Shown one piece after another: positions 1 through 5,478 of a stretch of 29,211 nucleotides of DNA. The stretch lies in the IMG/VR virus record IMGVR_UViG_3300046820_001017, positions 1 to 29,211 of that record. The stretch is one strand, 5' to 3'. The stretch comes from a virus. The number at the start of each line of letters is the position of its first letter. Within the stretch, counting starts at the first letter, position 1. The notes under the pieces were generated by a model that saw nothing but the letters and a program-made list of their open reading frames with translations, made no database searches and had not been told where the DNA came from. Both the position numbers and the translations under genes were made by a program.

Positions 1-40
1 GCGGGGAAGCGGGGAAGCGGGGAAGCGGGGAAGCGGGGAA
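1..40. repeat. 8-bp tandem repeat (GCGGGGAA x5) at window edge
   Basis: Five perfect head-to-tail copies of GCGGGGAA fill the first 40 bases and run straight into the 36-bp repeat. The unit contains the AAGC word that dominates the next kilobase. Because it starts at base 1, the true copy number is unknown, and an assembly break at a repeat is a real possibility. Confidence 0.9.
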
Positions 41-112
41 GCTATGGACGATCGTTACCACATAAAAAACGGGGAAGCTATGGACGATCGTTACCACATA
101 AAAAACGGGGAA
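41..112. repeat. 36-bp tandem repeat, two perfect copies
   Basis: Two identical 36-bp units (41-76 and 77-112), each beginning GCTATGGACGAT and ending AACGGGGAA, abut with no spacer. The first half is an inverted, slightly altered copy of the 3' end of the HNH gene (159-170 and flanks). The unit is 12 codons long, so a + strand reading frame through it gives a 12-residue peptide repeat containing EAMDD, the residues near the HNH protein's C-terminus. It may be the tail of a convergent gene that continues outside the window. Confidence 0.85.
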
Positions 113-120
113 GCGCTTCC
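109..120. repeat. 12-bp perfect palindrome at a fold-back centre
   Basis: GGAAGCGCTTCC is self-complementary. It separates the 36-bp repeats on the left from their inverted relative on the right (TCGTCCATAGCTTCC, which recurs on the complementary strand of the repeats). The region 41-175 is therefore an imperfect fold-back. Confidence 0.7.
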
Positions 121-146
121 GCGCTTCCCCGCTTCCCCCGCTTAGC

Positions 147-656
147 TTAGCTTGTGTAATCGTCCATAGCTTCCGCGCTTACATCCACTATAAGAACGTG
201 TTTGCTTAGCGCTAACCATTGCGCTTCCGTTATCCCGTTACTTTTCGCGCGGTTGCATAGTGTACAATCCGCGCTTAAGTTATCCCGTGTAAGGTTGCCA
301 CCTAATGAACGGGGTATACCGTGGCAGATATCTAATGTAATAGCGCTTCCGTGTTTTGGGCAAGTATCATTAACGCTTAAGCGATAACGCTTCACTAATT
401 CACTTACGCTTCGATGTGGTAAGCGTTGAAAAGCACTACTCCCCCCAAAGCTACCAATACCGTCCACAATCACTGGTACGGGGTACTGCGCTTTCATCGC
501 GTCCACAATCTGAAAGCTAACGAAAGCGCTTACCGCGTCCACGCTTCCCCGGGAATATATCCAACCGGCAACGGGAAGCGGAAGAACCAATCTTCCCGTT
601 TTTTCAAAAAACGTGGCAACGGGAAGCGCACTAGTGATAACATCATAAGCTTTCAT
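147..656 (-). CDS. HNH endonuclease
   Basis: A 169-residue protein with an HNH nuclease core in its C-terminal half: a C99-x2-H102 pair, then LDICHGIPRSLGG (H112 as the general base), N126 in DNL, and the C131-x2-C134-N135 knuckle followed by K138. This zinc-bracketed HNH form is common in free-standing phage homing endonucleases and McrA-like nucleases, which nick or cut DNA. The first 90 residues are not recognisable. The start ATG overlaps the stop of the upstream gene (TAATG at 658-654), indicating translational coupling. The gene is saturated with AAGC/GCTT words, including two LPVA-coding direct repeats. The fold is likely; whether it acts in homing, restriction or packaging is open. 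Confidence 0.75.
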   Translation of the reverse strand: MKAYDVITSALPVATFFEKTGRLVLPLPVAGWIYSRGSVDAVSAFVSFQIVDAMKAQYPVPVIVDGIGSFGGSSAFQRLPHRSVSELVKRYRLSVNDTCPKHGSAITLDICHGIPRSLGGNLTRDNLSADCTLCNRAKSNGITEAQWLALSKHVLIVDVSAEAMDDYTS

Positions 657-928
657 TACTTGACACCTTTCAACAATACAATTGAAGCTTCAAAAGCTTC
701 ACTATCACGCTTTAAGATACCGCGCGCATAATCGTATGATGCGCGCTTAGCTTCCGCGCGTTCTTCCGCTTCCCGGGTTGCGTAGCATACCCCACTAGTG
801 CTTACCATGAAAAATGCGTAAGCTTTGGCGTTATCCGCTTCGATGCTCATGCGCTTCACCCAAAGCGCGGAAGCGCGCTTAGCGCGGTAAGCGCTTACCA
901 TGATGAGAAAAGCTTTCCAACGGTTCAT
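656..928 (-). CDS. small protein of unknown function upstream of HNH gene
   Basis: A 90-residue, Ala/Lys/Arg/Glu-rich, probably helical protein. I place the start at ATG 928 because an AGGTGG Shine-Dalgarno sits 6 bases before it; the in-frame TTG at 934 would be too close. Its stop overlaps the HNH start (TAATG), so the two form a coupled pair. Residues such as KRAS and AEAKRAS come from repeated AAGCG words, so the composition partly reflects the DNA repeat island. No family is recognised. It could be a DNA-binding partner of the nuclease, but nothing in the sequence proves that. Confidence 0.6.
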   Translation of the reverse strand: MNRWKAFLIMVSAYRAKRASALWVKRMSIEADNAKAYAFFMVSTSGVCYATREAEERAEAKRASYDYARGILKRDSEAFEASIVLLKGVK

Positions 929-1182
929 ATCCAACCACCTTTCATTATCACCCGGTTACCACTTGCAACCGTTTTTGGTGATGCTTAAGCTTACCATAGC
1001 TTCACCGCTGCAAACATTACAAATACATTACGGGAAGGTGATAAAAACCTGATACGCCGACGCGCCAGCGAAGCTACACACATACTCAGAAATTTTGAAA
1101 AAAGGCCCTTTGGTTCCACAAAAACCCTACAGAATTATTTTGAAAAGCCTCCTGTTCGTTTTGTCCTGTTGAACAAAAATAT
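929..1182. other. non-coding stretch between HNH pair and left operon terminators
   Basis: About 250 bases without a convincing gene. The part below 1020 still holds AAGC/GCTT words; the rest is ordinary sequence. The leader of the 656-928 gene must lie here, but I see no consensus promoter. Confidence 0.5.
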
Positions 1183-1205
1183 TCTAAAAAGAACTCTCCA
1201 GTTCT
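1183..1205 (-). terminator. second, weaker intrinsic terminator of left operon
   Basis: On the minus strand AGAACT-GGAG-AGTTCT forms a 6-bp stem (1190-1195 with 1200-1205) followed directly by a T-rich run. It lies about 45 bases downstream of the stronger terminator and would act as a backup. GTTC/GAAC words recur throughout 1150-1275. Confidence 0.5.
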
Positions 1206-1235
1206 AATAGTACTATATTTCACAATGTAAATGAG

Positions 1236-1275
1236 AACAAAAAAGAACCACCCTGTTCCATCAAGAACAGAGTGG
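1236..1275 (-). terminator. rho-independent terminator ending the BMP-led operon
   Basis: The minus strand carries CCACTCTGTTC, a 6-base loop, then GAACAGGGTGG: an 11-position stem with a single mismatch (1265-1275 with 1248-1258), followed by TTCTTTTTTG. It lies 64 bases past the stop of the last small gene (1339). Confidence 0.85.
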
Positions 1276-1338
1276 CTCAGGAGACCCCCTAGGATGCCCC
1301 AGGAGGCACGAAAATATCCAAGTGGTATGATTGTATGG

Positions 1339-1680
1339 TTAGCGTAAACAGAACGCCTCCCAAGTCATTTCTAGCATGTCTTTGATGAACGCGCCCTGGC
1401 CCGCCGCGGGCCATTCGGGATGAATCTGCCAGTTGAGCTCTACCGGTGCGTCAGACCAGATGCGTTTGAGTGTATCAGATATCTTCTGATTCTCAACCGT
1501 CTCCGTAACCGTACCAGCGAGATTATTTGCAAAAGTAAGCTCATGCGTATCAATGTTATAGGAAAAATCAGTGATTATCATTCCATGGCCATACGGATGA
1601 TTTGATACAATCTTAAAGCCGCAAGCGTCAATATTGTAGAATCCAAAATCAGCTTGAATAATTCGCTCATAGTAGCTCAC
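1339..1680 (-). CDS. small conserved-looking phage protein, unknown function
   Basis: A 113-residue acidic protein and the last gene of the leftward operon. The start is GTG at 1680; GTGA overlaps the upstream stop by 4 bases. It is rich in aromatic residues and predicted mixed alpha/beta, with no transmembrane segment or recognised motif. The intrinsic terminator follows within 65 bases. Coding status rests on the overlap chain and full-length frame. Confidence 0.6.
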   Translation of the reverse strand: MSYYERIIQADFGFYNIDACGFKIVSNHPYGHGMIITDFSYNIDTHELTFANNLAGTVTETVENQKISDTLKRIWSDAPVELNWQIHPEWPAAGQGAFIKDMLEMTWEAFCLR

Positions 1681-1976
1681 TGCTCAATCTCCCAAAACGA
1701 TTTATGTTGAATGCCAAAAGGGTCAATAATCTGAATGCGGTTCGGGCCAAAAGACTCCCGCGCGAGCAGTTCAGCCATGTATTCACGAATCGGCTTAATC
1801 TTATGGTATAGAGTGCTTACCGAACCCTCTTCGAAAAAGAGTGAAACTACGTTATCATCACGCGTGAGAGAGAACTGCACCGTGTACCCCTCTGCTTCAT
1901 TTGTACCGCTGAAGCGAATCAGTGCAGGTTCGGTGTAGTTTACATGGTAGATATTAAAGGTCATAGAAGCGCCCAT
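1677..1976 (-). CDS. small phage protein, unknown function
   Basis: A 99-residue protein in the overlapping leftward gene chain. Two starts are possible: ATG 1976 (MGASMTF), just after GGAGGT with a tight 3-base gap, or ATG 1964 (MTFNIY), which gives a classic 4-base ATGA overlap with the upstream stop. I list the longer form. No domain is recognised; the pattern suggests a small beta-rich globular fold. Confidence 0.6.
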   Translation of the reverse strand: MGASMTFNIYHVNYTEPALIRFSGTNEAEGYTVQFSLTRDDNVVSLFFEEGSVSTLYHKIKPIREYMAELLARESFGPNRIQIIDPFGIQHKSFWEIEQ

Positions 1977-2176
1977 TCTACCTCCTCAGGCGAAACAATA
2001 GTCTCAATATCACCATAGGTATAGAGGATAATGTAGCCACTCGTATTCTTCAGCATAATACCGACAAAGAACGCATAGGTGTTTTTAAACAATTTCCGGC
2101 GGATGAGCACAGTGCTTTCATCAAGGTCAGGACTCTGGGGCATTGAACGCGACCAGAGTAATGTTTGTTCAGTCAT
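1961..2176 (-). CDS. small phage protein, unknown function
   Basis: A 71-residue protein. Its start overlaps the upstream stop as TAATG (2178-2174), and its 3' end (PEEVEWALL) overlaps the next gene while carrying that gene's GGAGGT ribosome-binding site. The centre (KNTYAFFVGIMLKNTSGYII) is hydrophobic but broken by polar residues, so it is probably a beta-strand core rather than a membrane span. No family is recognised. Confidence 0.55.
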   Translation of the reverse strand: MTEQTLLWSRSMPQSPDLDESTVLIRRKLFKNTYAFFVGIMLKNTSGYIILYTYGDIETIVSPEEVEWALL

Positions 2177-2454
2177 TACAGTTTCCTTGTATCTGTCACA
2201 AAAATATTGACGCCATCCTCGTCGGCAAGGTCTTGCCAGAACTGATTGAGTACGTCATTGGTGTGCAGTTGAATAAGATAAAGAGAATCGTTGCGATTCG
2301 TAAAAACCGGTGCATTAAATTCGCGCTCAAGCGTGCGGCACAACTTATATATCTTTAGGTCGTCTGCCCACTTTTTTAGTTCGAGTTGCACGGTGATAAG
2401 CTTTAAGGGAATCTGCTCCTTCCCCGATGAATTTAGCAGGCGTACCGTCGGCAT
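2176..2454 (-). CDS. small phage protein, unknown function, starts inside upstream gene
   Basis: A 92-residue protein (MPTVRLLNSS...). I chose ATG 2454 because a strong GGAGAGG Shine-Dalgarno lies 7 bases before it; an in-frame ATG at 2475 has no such site. The start lies inside the upstream gene in another frame, giving a 110-base overlap in which both frames encode plausible protein. The stop overlaps the next start (TAATG). The centre is amphipathic helical (ELKKWADDLKIYKL). Function unknown. Confidence 0.6.
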   Translation of the reverse strand: MPTVRLLNSSGKEQIPLKLITVQLELKKWADDLKIYKLCRTLEREFNAPVFTNRNDSLYLIQLHTNDVLNQFWQDLADEDGVNIFVTDTRKL

Positions 2455-2551
2455 TATAAACCTCTCCTTTTGCATAGATAGTGAATACAGAAATCTTCCC
2501 GTCTCGTCCCTTAACCTCGTAGTGATACTCGTTTGGTTTAGCGTTCGACAT
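2345..2551 (-). CDS. small basic phage protein, unknown function
   Basis: A 68-residue protein beginning MSNAKPNEYHYEV and ending in a basic tail (RATRTKKVGRRPKDI). Start ATG 2551 follows GGTGG and lies within the end of the upstream 55-codon gene; an earlier in-frame ATG (2578) has no ribosome-binding site. The basic tail could bind nucleic acid (inference). Its last 110 bases overlap the next gene out of frame. Confidence 0.55.
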   Translation of the reverse strand: MSNAKPNEYHYEVKGRDGKISVFTIYAKGEVYNADGTPAKFIGEGADSLKAYHRATRTKKVGRRPKDI

Positions 2552-2705
2552 AAACCACCGTGATAACAAGCTGACCATTTAAAATAGCAGGCGGGGAAAT
2601 GTTCATAATCTTACATTTTGCTTGAACACTCGTAACCCAAGTGTTTACTACCAGCTCAACTTCATTGAGATTGTAATGGTCAAAATAAAACATTTTCATG
2701 TACAT
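2538..2705 (-). CDS. 55-residue small protein
   Basis: A short leftward gene: ATG 2705 preceded by AAGGAG about 10 bases upstream, TAA at 2540-2538. The product begins MYMKMFYFDHYNLNEVEL and is an aromatic-rich, beta-prone peptide. It fills the only gap in an otherwise gap-free chain of small genes and overlaps the next gene by 14 bases, supporting the start chosen there. No family is recognised. Confidence 0.6.
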   Translation of the reverse strand: MYMKMFYFDHYNLNEVELVVNTWVTSVQAKCKIMNISPPAILNGQLVITVVYVER

Positions 2706-2726
2706 AGGAAAAAATCTCCTTCTTTA

Positions 2727-3059
2727 TTATTTTTTTATTACATACGGTGGAAACGTCGGGTACTCTTTAAGTTGCCACCAATCCCCATCGTAGTAATCAG
2801 CGCGCTCTAGCCAGCGCCCGTTTGTTAGCCATACGGTACCAAACATGGCTTGAGAACCCCAAGGGTCCGTATTCTCAAAGTCAAGCTTCTCTAAAAATGT
2901 TTGAAACTCGTTCAAATTATAATTTACCGGAAGCAGAATCTGCTGAATATCCCCTAAATTCCAGTTCGTACAGCGATTAATATCTGCGGCAACTATTTCT
3001 CCTGTCGATAGCTCGTATTTCCGAAAGATATCTAAAAGCTCTTCTAATACGTTAGTCAC
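2727..3059 (-). CDS. conserved phage hypothetical with WLT-GRWL / YDG-WW motif (paralogue A)
   Basis: A 110-residue protein with GTG start at 3059, 8 bases after an AAGGAT site. The C-terminal half reads LDFEN, DPWGSQAMFGTVWLTNGRWL, YYDGDWW and YPTFPP. The same residue skeleton occurs in the neighbouring gene 3077-3406. From memory, this LDF..WG.Q..FG.VW..GRWL.R.YDG..WW..YP..P pattern matches a widespread small phage protein of unknown function. The pair is a tandem duplication with divergent N-termini. The role is unknown. Confidence 0.7.
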   Translation of the reverse strand: MTNVLEELLDIFRKYELSTGEIVAADINRCTNWNLGDIQQILLPVNYNLNEFQTFLEKLDFENTDPWGSQAMFGTVWLTNGRWLERADYYDGDWWQLKEYPTFPPYVIKK

Positions 3060-3076
3060 GTCAGTATCCTTCTTTA

Positions 3077-3406
3077 TTATTGTGTCAAATCAGGTGGGAT
3101 TGGTGGATAACTATGAAAGTCCCACCACTCCGAGCCGTCGTATTCGCCTCGTGTTAGCCAGCGCCCCTCGGTAAGCCAGACCATGCCAAAAAGGTTCTGT
3201 GTTCCCCAGCCGTCATGATACTCGAAGTCAAGCATTTCCCAGAAGACTTTTCTATCTTCTTTTGTTGCACCTACCGGTAGCTTAATTGTTCTATCCGGTT
3301 CTTCGGTAAGTAACAAACCGTAGGCTATGTCTGCGGCAATAATTTCTTTAATAGACACATTGTTTGCTTTGAGTACACGCCGTAACTCATTCTTTGCGTT
3401 GTCCAT
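3077..3406 (-). CDS. conserved phage hypothetical with WLT-GRWL / YDG-WW motif (paralogue B)
   Basis: A 109-residue paralogue of the next gene. It carries LDFEYHDGWGTQNLFG, VWLTEGRWLTRGEYDG, EWW and YPPIPP. The N-terminal half (EIIAADI, shared with EIVAADI in paralogue A) is helical. ATG 3406 follows AAGGAAG by 4 bases. This copy has the more complete RGEYDGSEWW form typical of the family as I remember it, so paralogue A is probably the derived copy. No activity is known. Confidence 0.72.
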   Translation of the reverse strand: MDNAKNELRRVLKANNVSIKEIIAADIAYGLLLTEEPDRTIKLPVGATKEDRKVFWEMLDFEYHDGWGTQNLFGMVWLTEGRWLTRGEYDGSEWWDFHSYPPIPPDLTQ

Positions 3407-3418
3407 CTGGCTTCCTTT

Positions 3419-3766
3419 CTAGTGCTCTAACATCTTATCGAAAAATTTGAGCCAATCGTGCTCAGTCATTTGCGGGGAAGTTGATATCACAACAGAATCT
3501 GACACCCCGTCTTCACGTACAGAAAATATAAAGTTTGTCGTTTCAAATGCTGTGCTAAGAATTTTTGCAACAATCAAATGACGACCGACTGAAGTGTATA
3601 CAATCGTGTTACGAACGTCGTAATACTGGTCGATTTTTTGCATCACGTTATTGTAATAGTCTTTAATGACTATCTCTAGTGCGTGATACAGCATAAACTT
3701 ATACCGAGTGCTTATGTCCGCATGATACGAGGATTTCAAGTCTAACAAACGTTCTTTTACTTCCAC
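3419..3766 (-). CDS. small phage protein, unknown function
   Basis: A 115-residue protein, GTG start at 3766 after an AAAGGT site. The first half is helical (RLLDLKSSYHADISTRYKF), the second has alternating beta strands (NTIVYTSVGRHLIVAKIL, TNFIFSVREDGVSDSVVIS). No family is recognised. It lies 21 bases downstream of the RNase H-fold gene in the same operon. Confidence 0.6.
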   Translation of the reverse strand: MEVKERLLDLKSSYHADISTRYKFMLYHALEIVIKDYYNNVMQKIDQYYDVRNTIVYTSVGRHLIVAKILSTAFETTNFIFSVREDGVSDSVVISTSPQMTEHDWLKFFDKMLEH

Positions 3767-3787
3767 ACTACCGACCTTTCGTTATTA

Positions 3788-4192
3788 TCAATGCCCTAGC
3801 ATGTGAACAATGGTCGCACGCTTTACCTTATTATACTCGAATCCCCCGAACCTGTCAAGCTTCTCTCGTATAACACCAGTCAAATAGGTAAATGTCTCTA
3901 CACTACTCAACTCTCCATTCCATAACCCGGACGTTTTACGCCCAATCATCTTTGGTACAAGTGAATTATCCCCATAAATTTTCACAAAAAAGTCTTGAGG
4001 ATTATCATATAACATAAGCAAACGGCGGAGCGCCCGTAATAACACGGTAAACTCCGCCTGGTTGCTATCTCCTACGCCATCCATGTCATATTGCTGGTGA
4101 TACACCAGCTGACTCTCATCTACAAAGTCAACAAAGACTTTGAAGCTTCCGTGGACTGTGCCACCGTCGAAGTAGAGGTGGATGGTCTGCAT
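3788..4192 (-). CDS. RNase H-fold protein (RNase HI-like)
   Basis: A 134-residue protein with the ordered acidic motifs of RNase HI: D9 in HLYFDGGT (first strand), E47 in NQAEFTVLLRAL (helix 1) and D75 in KIYGDNSLV (fourth strand). The C-terminal element (VKRATIVHMLGH) sits where family members carry the fourth metal-binding Asp, but here has His. RNase HI cleaves RNA in RNA-DNA hybrids, useful for primer removal, but divergent copies can be inactive or repurposed. ATG 4192 lies only 3 bases after the BMP stop with no good ribosome-binding site, so translation is probably coupled to the lipoprotein gene. Confidence 0.7.
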   Translation of the reverse strand: MQTIHLYFDGGTVHGSFKVFVDFVDESQLVYHQQYDMDGVGDSNQAEFTVLLRALRRLLMLYDNPQDFFVKIYGDNSLVPKMIGRKTSGLWNGELSSVETFTYLTGVIREKLDRFGGFEYNKVKRATIVHMLGH

Positions 4193-4195
4193 AGG

Positions 4196-5362
4196 CTATT
4201 CTGCTTGTCCGGAAATACCATCCAGCAGACTAGTTTGATACCAAATCTTTTCGACCGAGGCACGCTCACCCTGAGCCAAGAAGACCGAGCCATCTTGGTA
4301 GTTCAGCGGGCCGGTGAAAAGGCTATTACCTTCGGCGAGGAAGGAAATAAACGTGTCCAACTTGTCACCCTGGGTCAAAGCCTTACCAGTCTTGAAACCA
4401 ATGCCACTCGTGTCTGGGTTGTTCATGTCTTCCCAGTTTGGCCCAAACAACTCAAAGCTACCCTTCCAGGTGCCTTCTTTAACTTGCTTTGCCATCTTCA
4501 TGTACTCTGGGTACCAGTTGAAGTATGGAACACCAAGACATGCGTCTGGGCCACGTTCACAAGCGGTTTCGTGGTCGTATGGGAGTGCCCATACTTCCTT
4601 ACCAGCGGCGCGTGCCTTAGCGGCTTCAATGATTGCGTCTGGGGTGTCAATACCCGAGATGACTACATCGTTACCCTGCGTAATGAAGTCGTTCATAATC
4701 TTCGTGGGGTCCAGCGTTACACCGGGAATATTGAACCAGAAGCCAACCCAAGTAACCGTGAACTGCAACTTTGACGGGTCTTCACCGCGCAATGCAGTCC
4801 AACAGTAGTTAGCGCCGAGATAGGCGGCGTTCACCAGTCGGCGGGTTTCATCGTTAATCAATGGTCCGAGGTAGGCGACCTTACCAGTGTTGGTTTGAAG
4901 GGCGGCGGCACAACCGGCAATCATCTTGCCATATTCCATCTGACCCATCAAATTGCCGAGGTTAGCCGGAGCTTTGCCGCTCATCACGTCGTCACCCGAA
5001 GCGTGGATAAAGTTAACATTTGGATTAGCCTTCGCTGCCTCGCGAATACCGTCCTTAAAGTCATCAGAGTTTGCGATAACCATTGTCGCACCCTGGTCAA
5101 TCAATTCCTGTGCAACTTGCTCGACCTTAACGTTTGGTCGGTCAGCCGGGTTTACTTTATCCACATAGAGGAACTTAATACCGGCGTCAGCTTCGACACG
5201 CTTCATTGCGTCGTAGTGAGCCTGACTCCAACCACCATCATTAATAGGTCCAACCAGAATCATACCAATGGTCGTTTTTGCTTCCTTTGGTGCTGCGGCA
5301 GTACCACATGCTGCCAGGACTACAATAGCCAAGATGAGAAAAAGATTTCGAACTGCTTTCAT
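4196..5362 (-). CDS. BMP-family ABC transporter substrate-binding lipoprotein
   Basis: A 388-residue protein. Residues 1-19 form a lipoprotein signal ending in the lipobox LAAC (C19 lipidated), so the product should sit on the outer face of the cytoplasmic membrane. The mature part has the BMP/PnrA/Med pattern: TIGMILVGPINDGGWSQ at the first strand, VISGIDTPDAI in the second lobe, and a C-terminal plug. Family members bind purine nucleosides or related ligands for an ABC importer; no permease or ATPase gene is nearby. GC content looks clearly higher than the flanking phage genes, suggesting recent transfer from a bacterium. It has its own consensus promoter and an AGGAGA site. Possible roles: nucleoside capture, or receptor masking against other phages (inference). 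Confidence 0.9.
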   Translation of the reverse strand: MKAVRNLFLILAIVVLAACGTAAAPKEAKTTIGMILVGPINDGGWSQAHYDAMKRVEADAGIKFLYVDKVNPADRPNVKVEQVAQELIDQGATMVIANSDDFKDGIREAAKANPNVNFIHASGDDVMSGKAPANLGNLMGQMEYGKMIAGCAAALQTNTGKVAYLGPLINDETRRLVNAAYLGANYCWTALRGEDPSKLQFTVTWVGFWFNIPGVTLDPTKIMNDFITQGNDVVISGIDTPDAIIEAAKARAAGKEVWALPYDHETACERGPDACLGVPYFNWYPEYMKMAKQVKEGTWKGSFELFGPNWEDMNNPDTSGIGFKTGKALTQGDKLDTFISFLAEGNSLFTGPLNYQDGSVFLAQGERASVEKIWYQTSLLDGISGQAE

Positions 5363-5385
5363 AGACTCTCCTAATAAAATTATTC

Positions 5386-5399
5386 CCTCATTTCTGAGG
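5386..5399 (-). other. 5' UTR hairpin with GAAA tetraloop before BMP gene
   Basis: On the transcribed (minus) strand CCTCA-GAAA-TGAGG gives a 5-bp stem with a GNRA loop. It would lie at the very 5' end of the BMP mRNA, just after the promoter, where such hairpins can stabilise transcripts. Confidence 0.45.
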
Positions 5400-5407
5400 A
5401 CTCACGT

Positions 5408-5436
5408 AGTATAACACACTATAAAAGACTTGTCAA
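5408..5436 (-). promoter_or_regulatory. consensus sigma-70 promoter for BMP-led operon
   Basis: On the minus strand: TTGACA (5436-5431), 17-bp spacer, TATACT (5413-5408). It begins 5 bases after the T-tract of the preceding terminator, so the unit downstream is insulated. No other promoter is visible down to the terminator at 1275. Confidence 0.88.
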
Positions 5437-5440
5437 ATAT

Positions 5441-5473
5441 AAAAAAAAATCGCCCCCTACTTTCGTAGGGGGC
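5441..5473 (-). terminator. strong rho-independent terminator after holin gene
   Basis: Minus strand GCCCCCTAC-GAAA-GTAGGGGGC, a perfect 9-bp stem (5473-5465 with 5460-5452), followed by GA and nine T residues. It ends the leftward TerS-TerL-portal-lysis operon, with the holin stop 6 bases upstream. Confidence 0.92.
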
Positions 5474-5478
5474 TTTGG

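Larger units (their letters stand above)
111..1020. repeat. AAGC/GCTT short-word island
   Basis: By eye about 50 copies of AAGC or GCTT occur in about 900 bases, often as GCGCTT, AAGCGC or GGGAAGCG. Roughly seven would be expected by chance at this base composition. The density falls sharply after about 1020. The words run through both leftward genes here and through the non-coding edge. A 14-nt exact direct repeat, GGCAACGGGAAGCG, lies at 567-580 and 615-628. Counts are manual. Confidence 0.8.

Noticed and set aside
41-112. 36-bp repeats of CRISPR-like length
   Set aside because: Only two copies, directly abutting with no spacer, and no cas genes; they are a coding-type 12-codon tandem repeat related to the HNH gene end.
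929-1338. A tRNA, small RNA or small gene in the 400-base gap
   Set aside because: No cloverleaf or convincing start with ribosome-binding site on either strand; a 30-codon leftward frame near 1080 lacks a ribosome-binding site. Only the terminators are supported.
2345-2475. Programmed frameshift joining the two overlapping small genes at an AAAAAAG run
   Set aside because: The run is in the wrong phase for a -1 shift from the upstream to the downstream frame, and a strong independent ribosome-binding site before ATG 2454 explains the second gene.
4091-4774. Rightward open frame of 227 codons opposite the BMP and RNase H genes
   Set aside because: It lies antisense to two genes with clear families, has a Cys/Val-rich non-protein-like composition and no ribosome-binding site or promoter.
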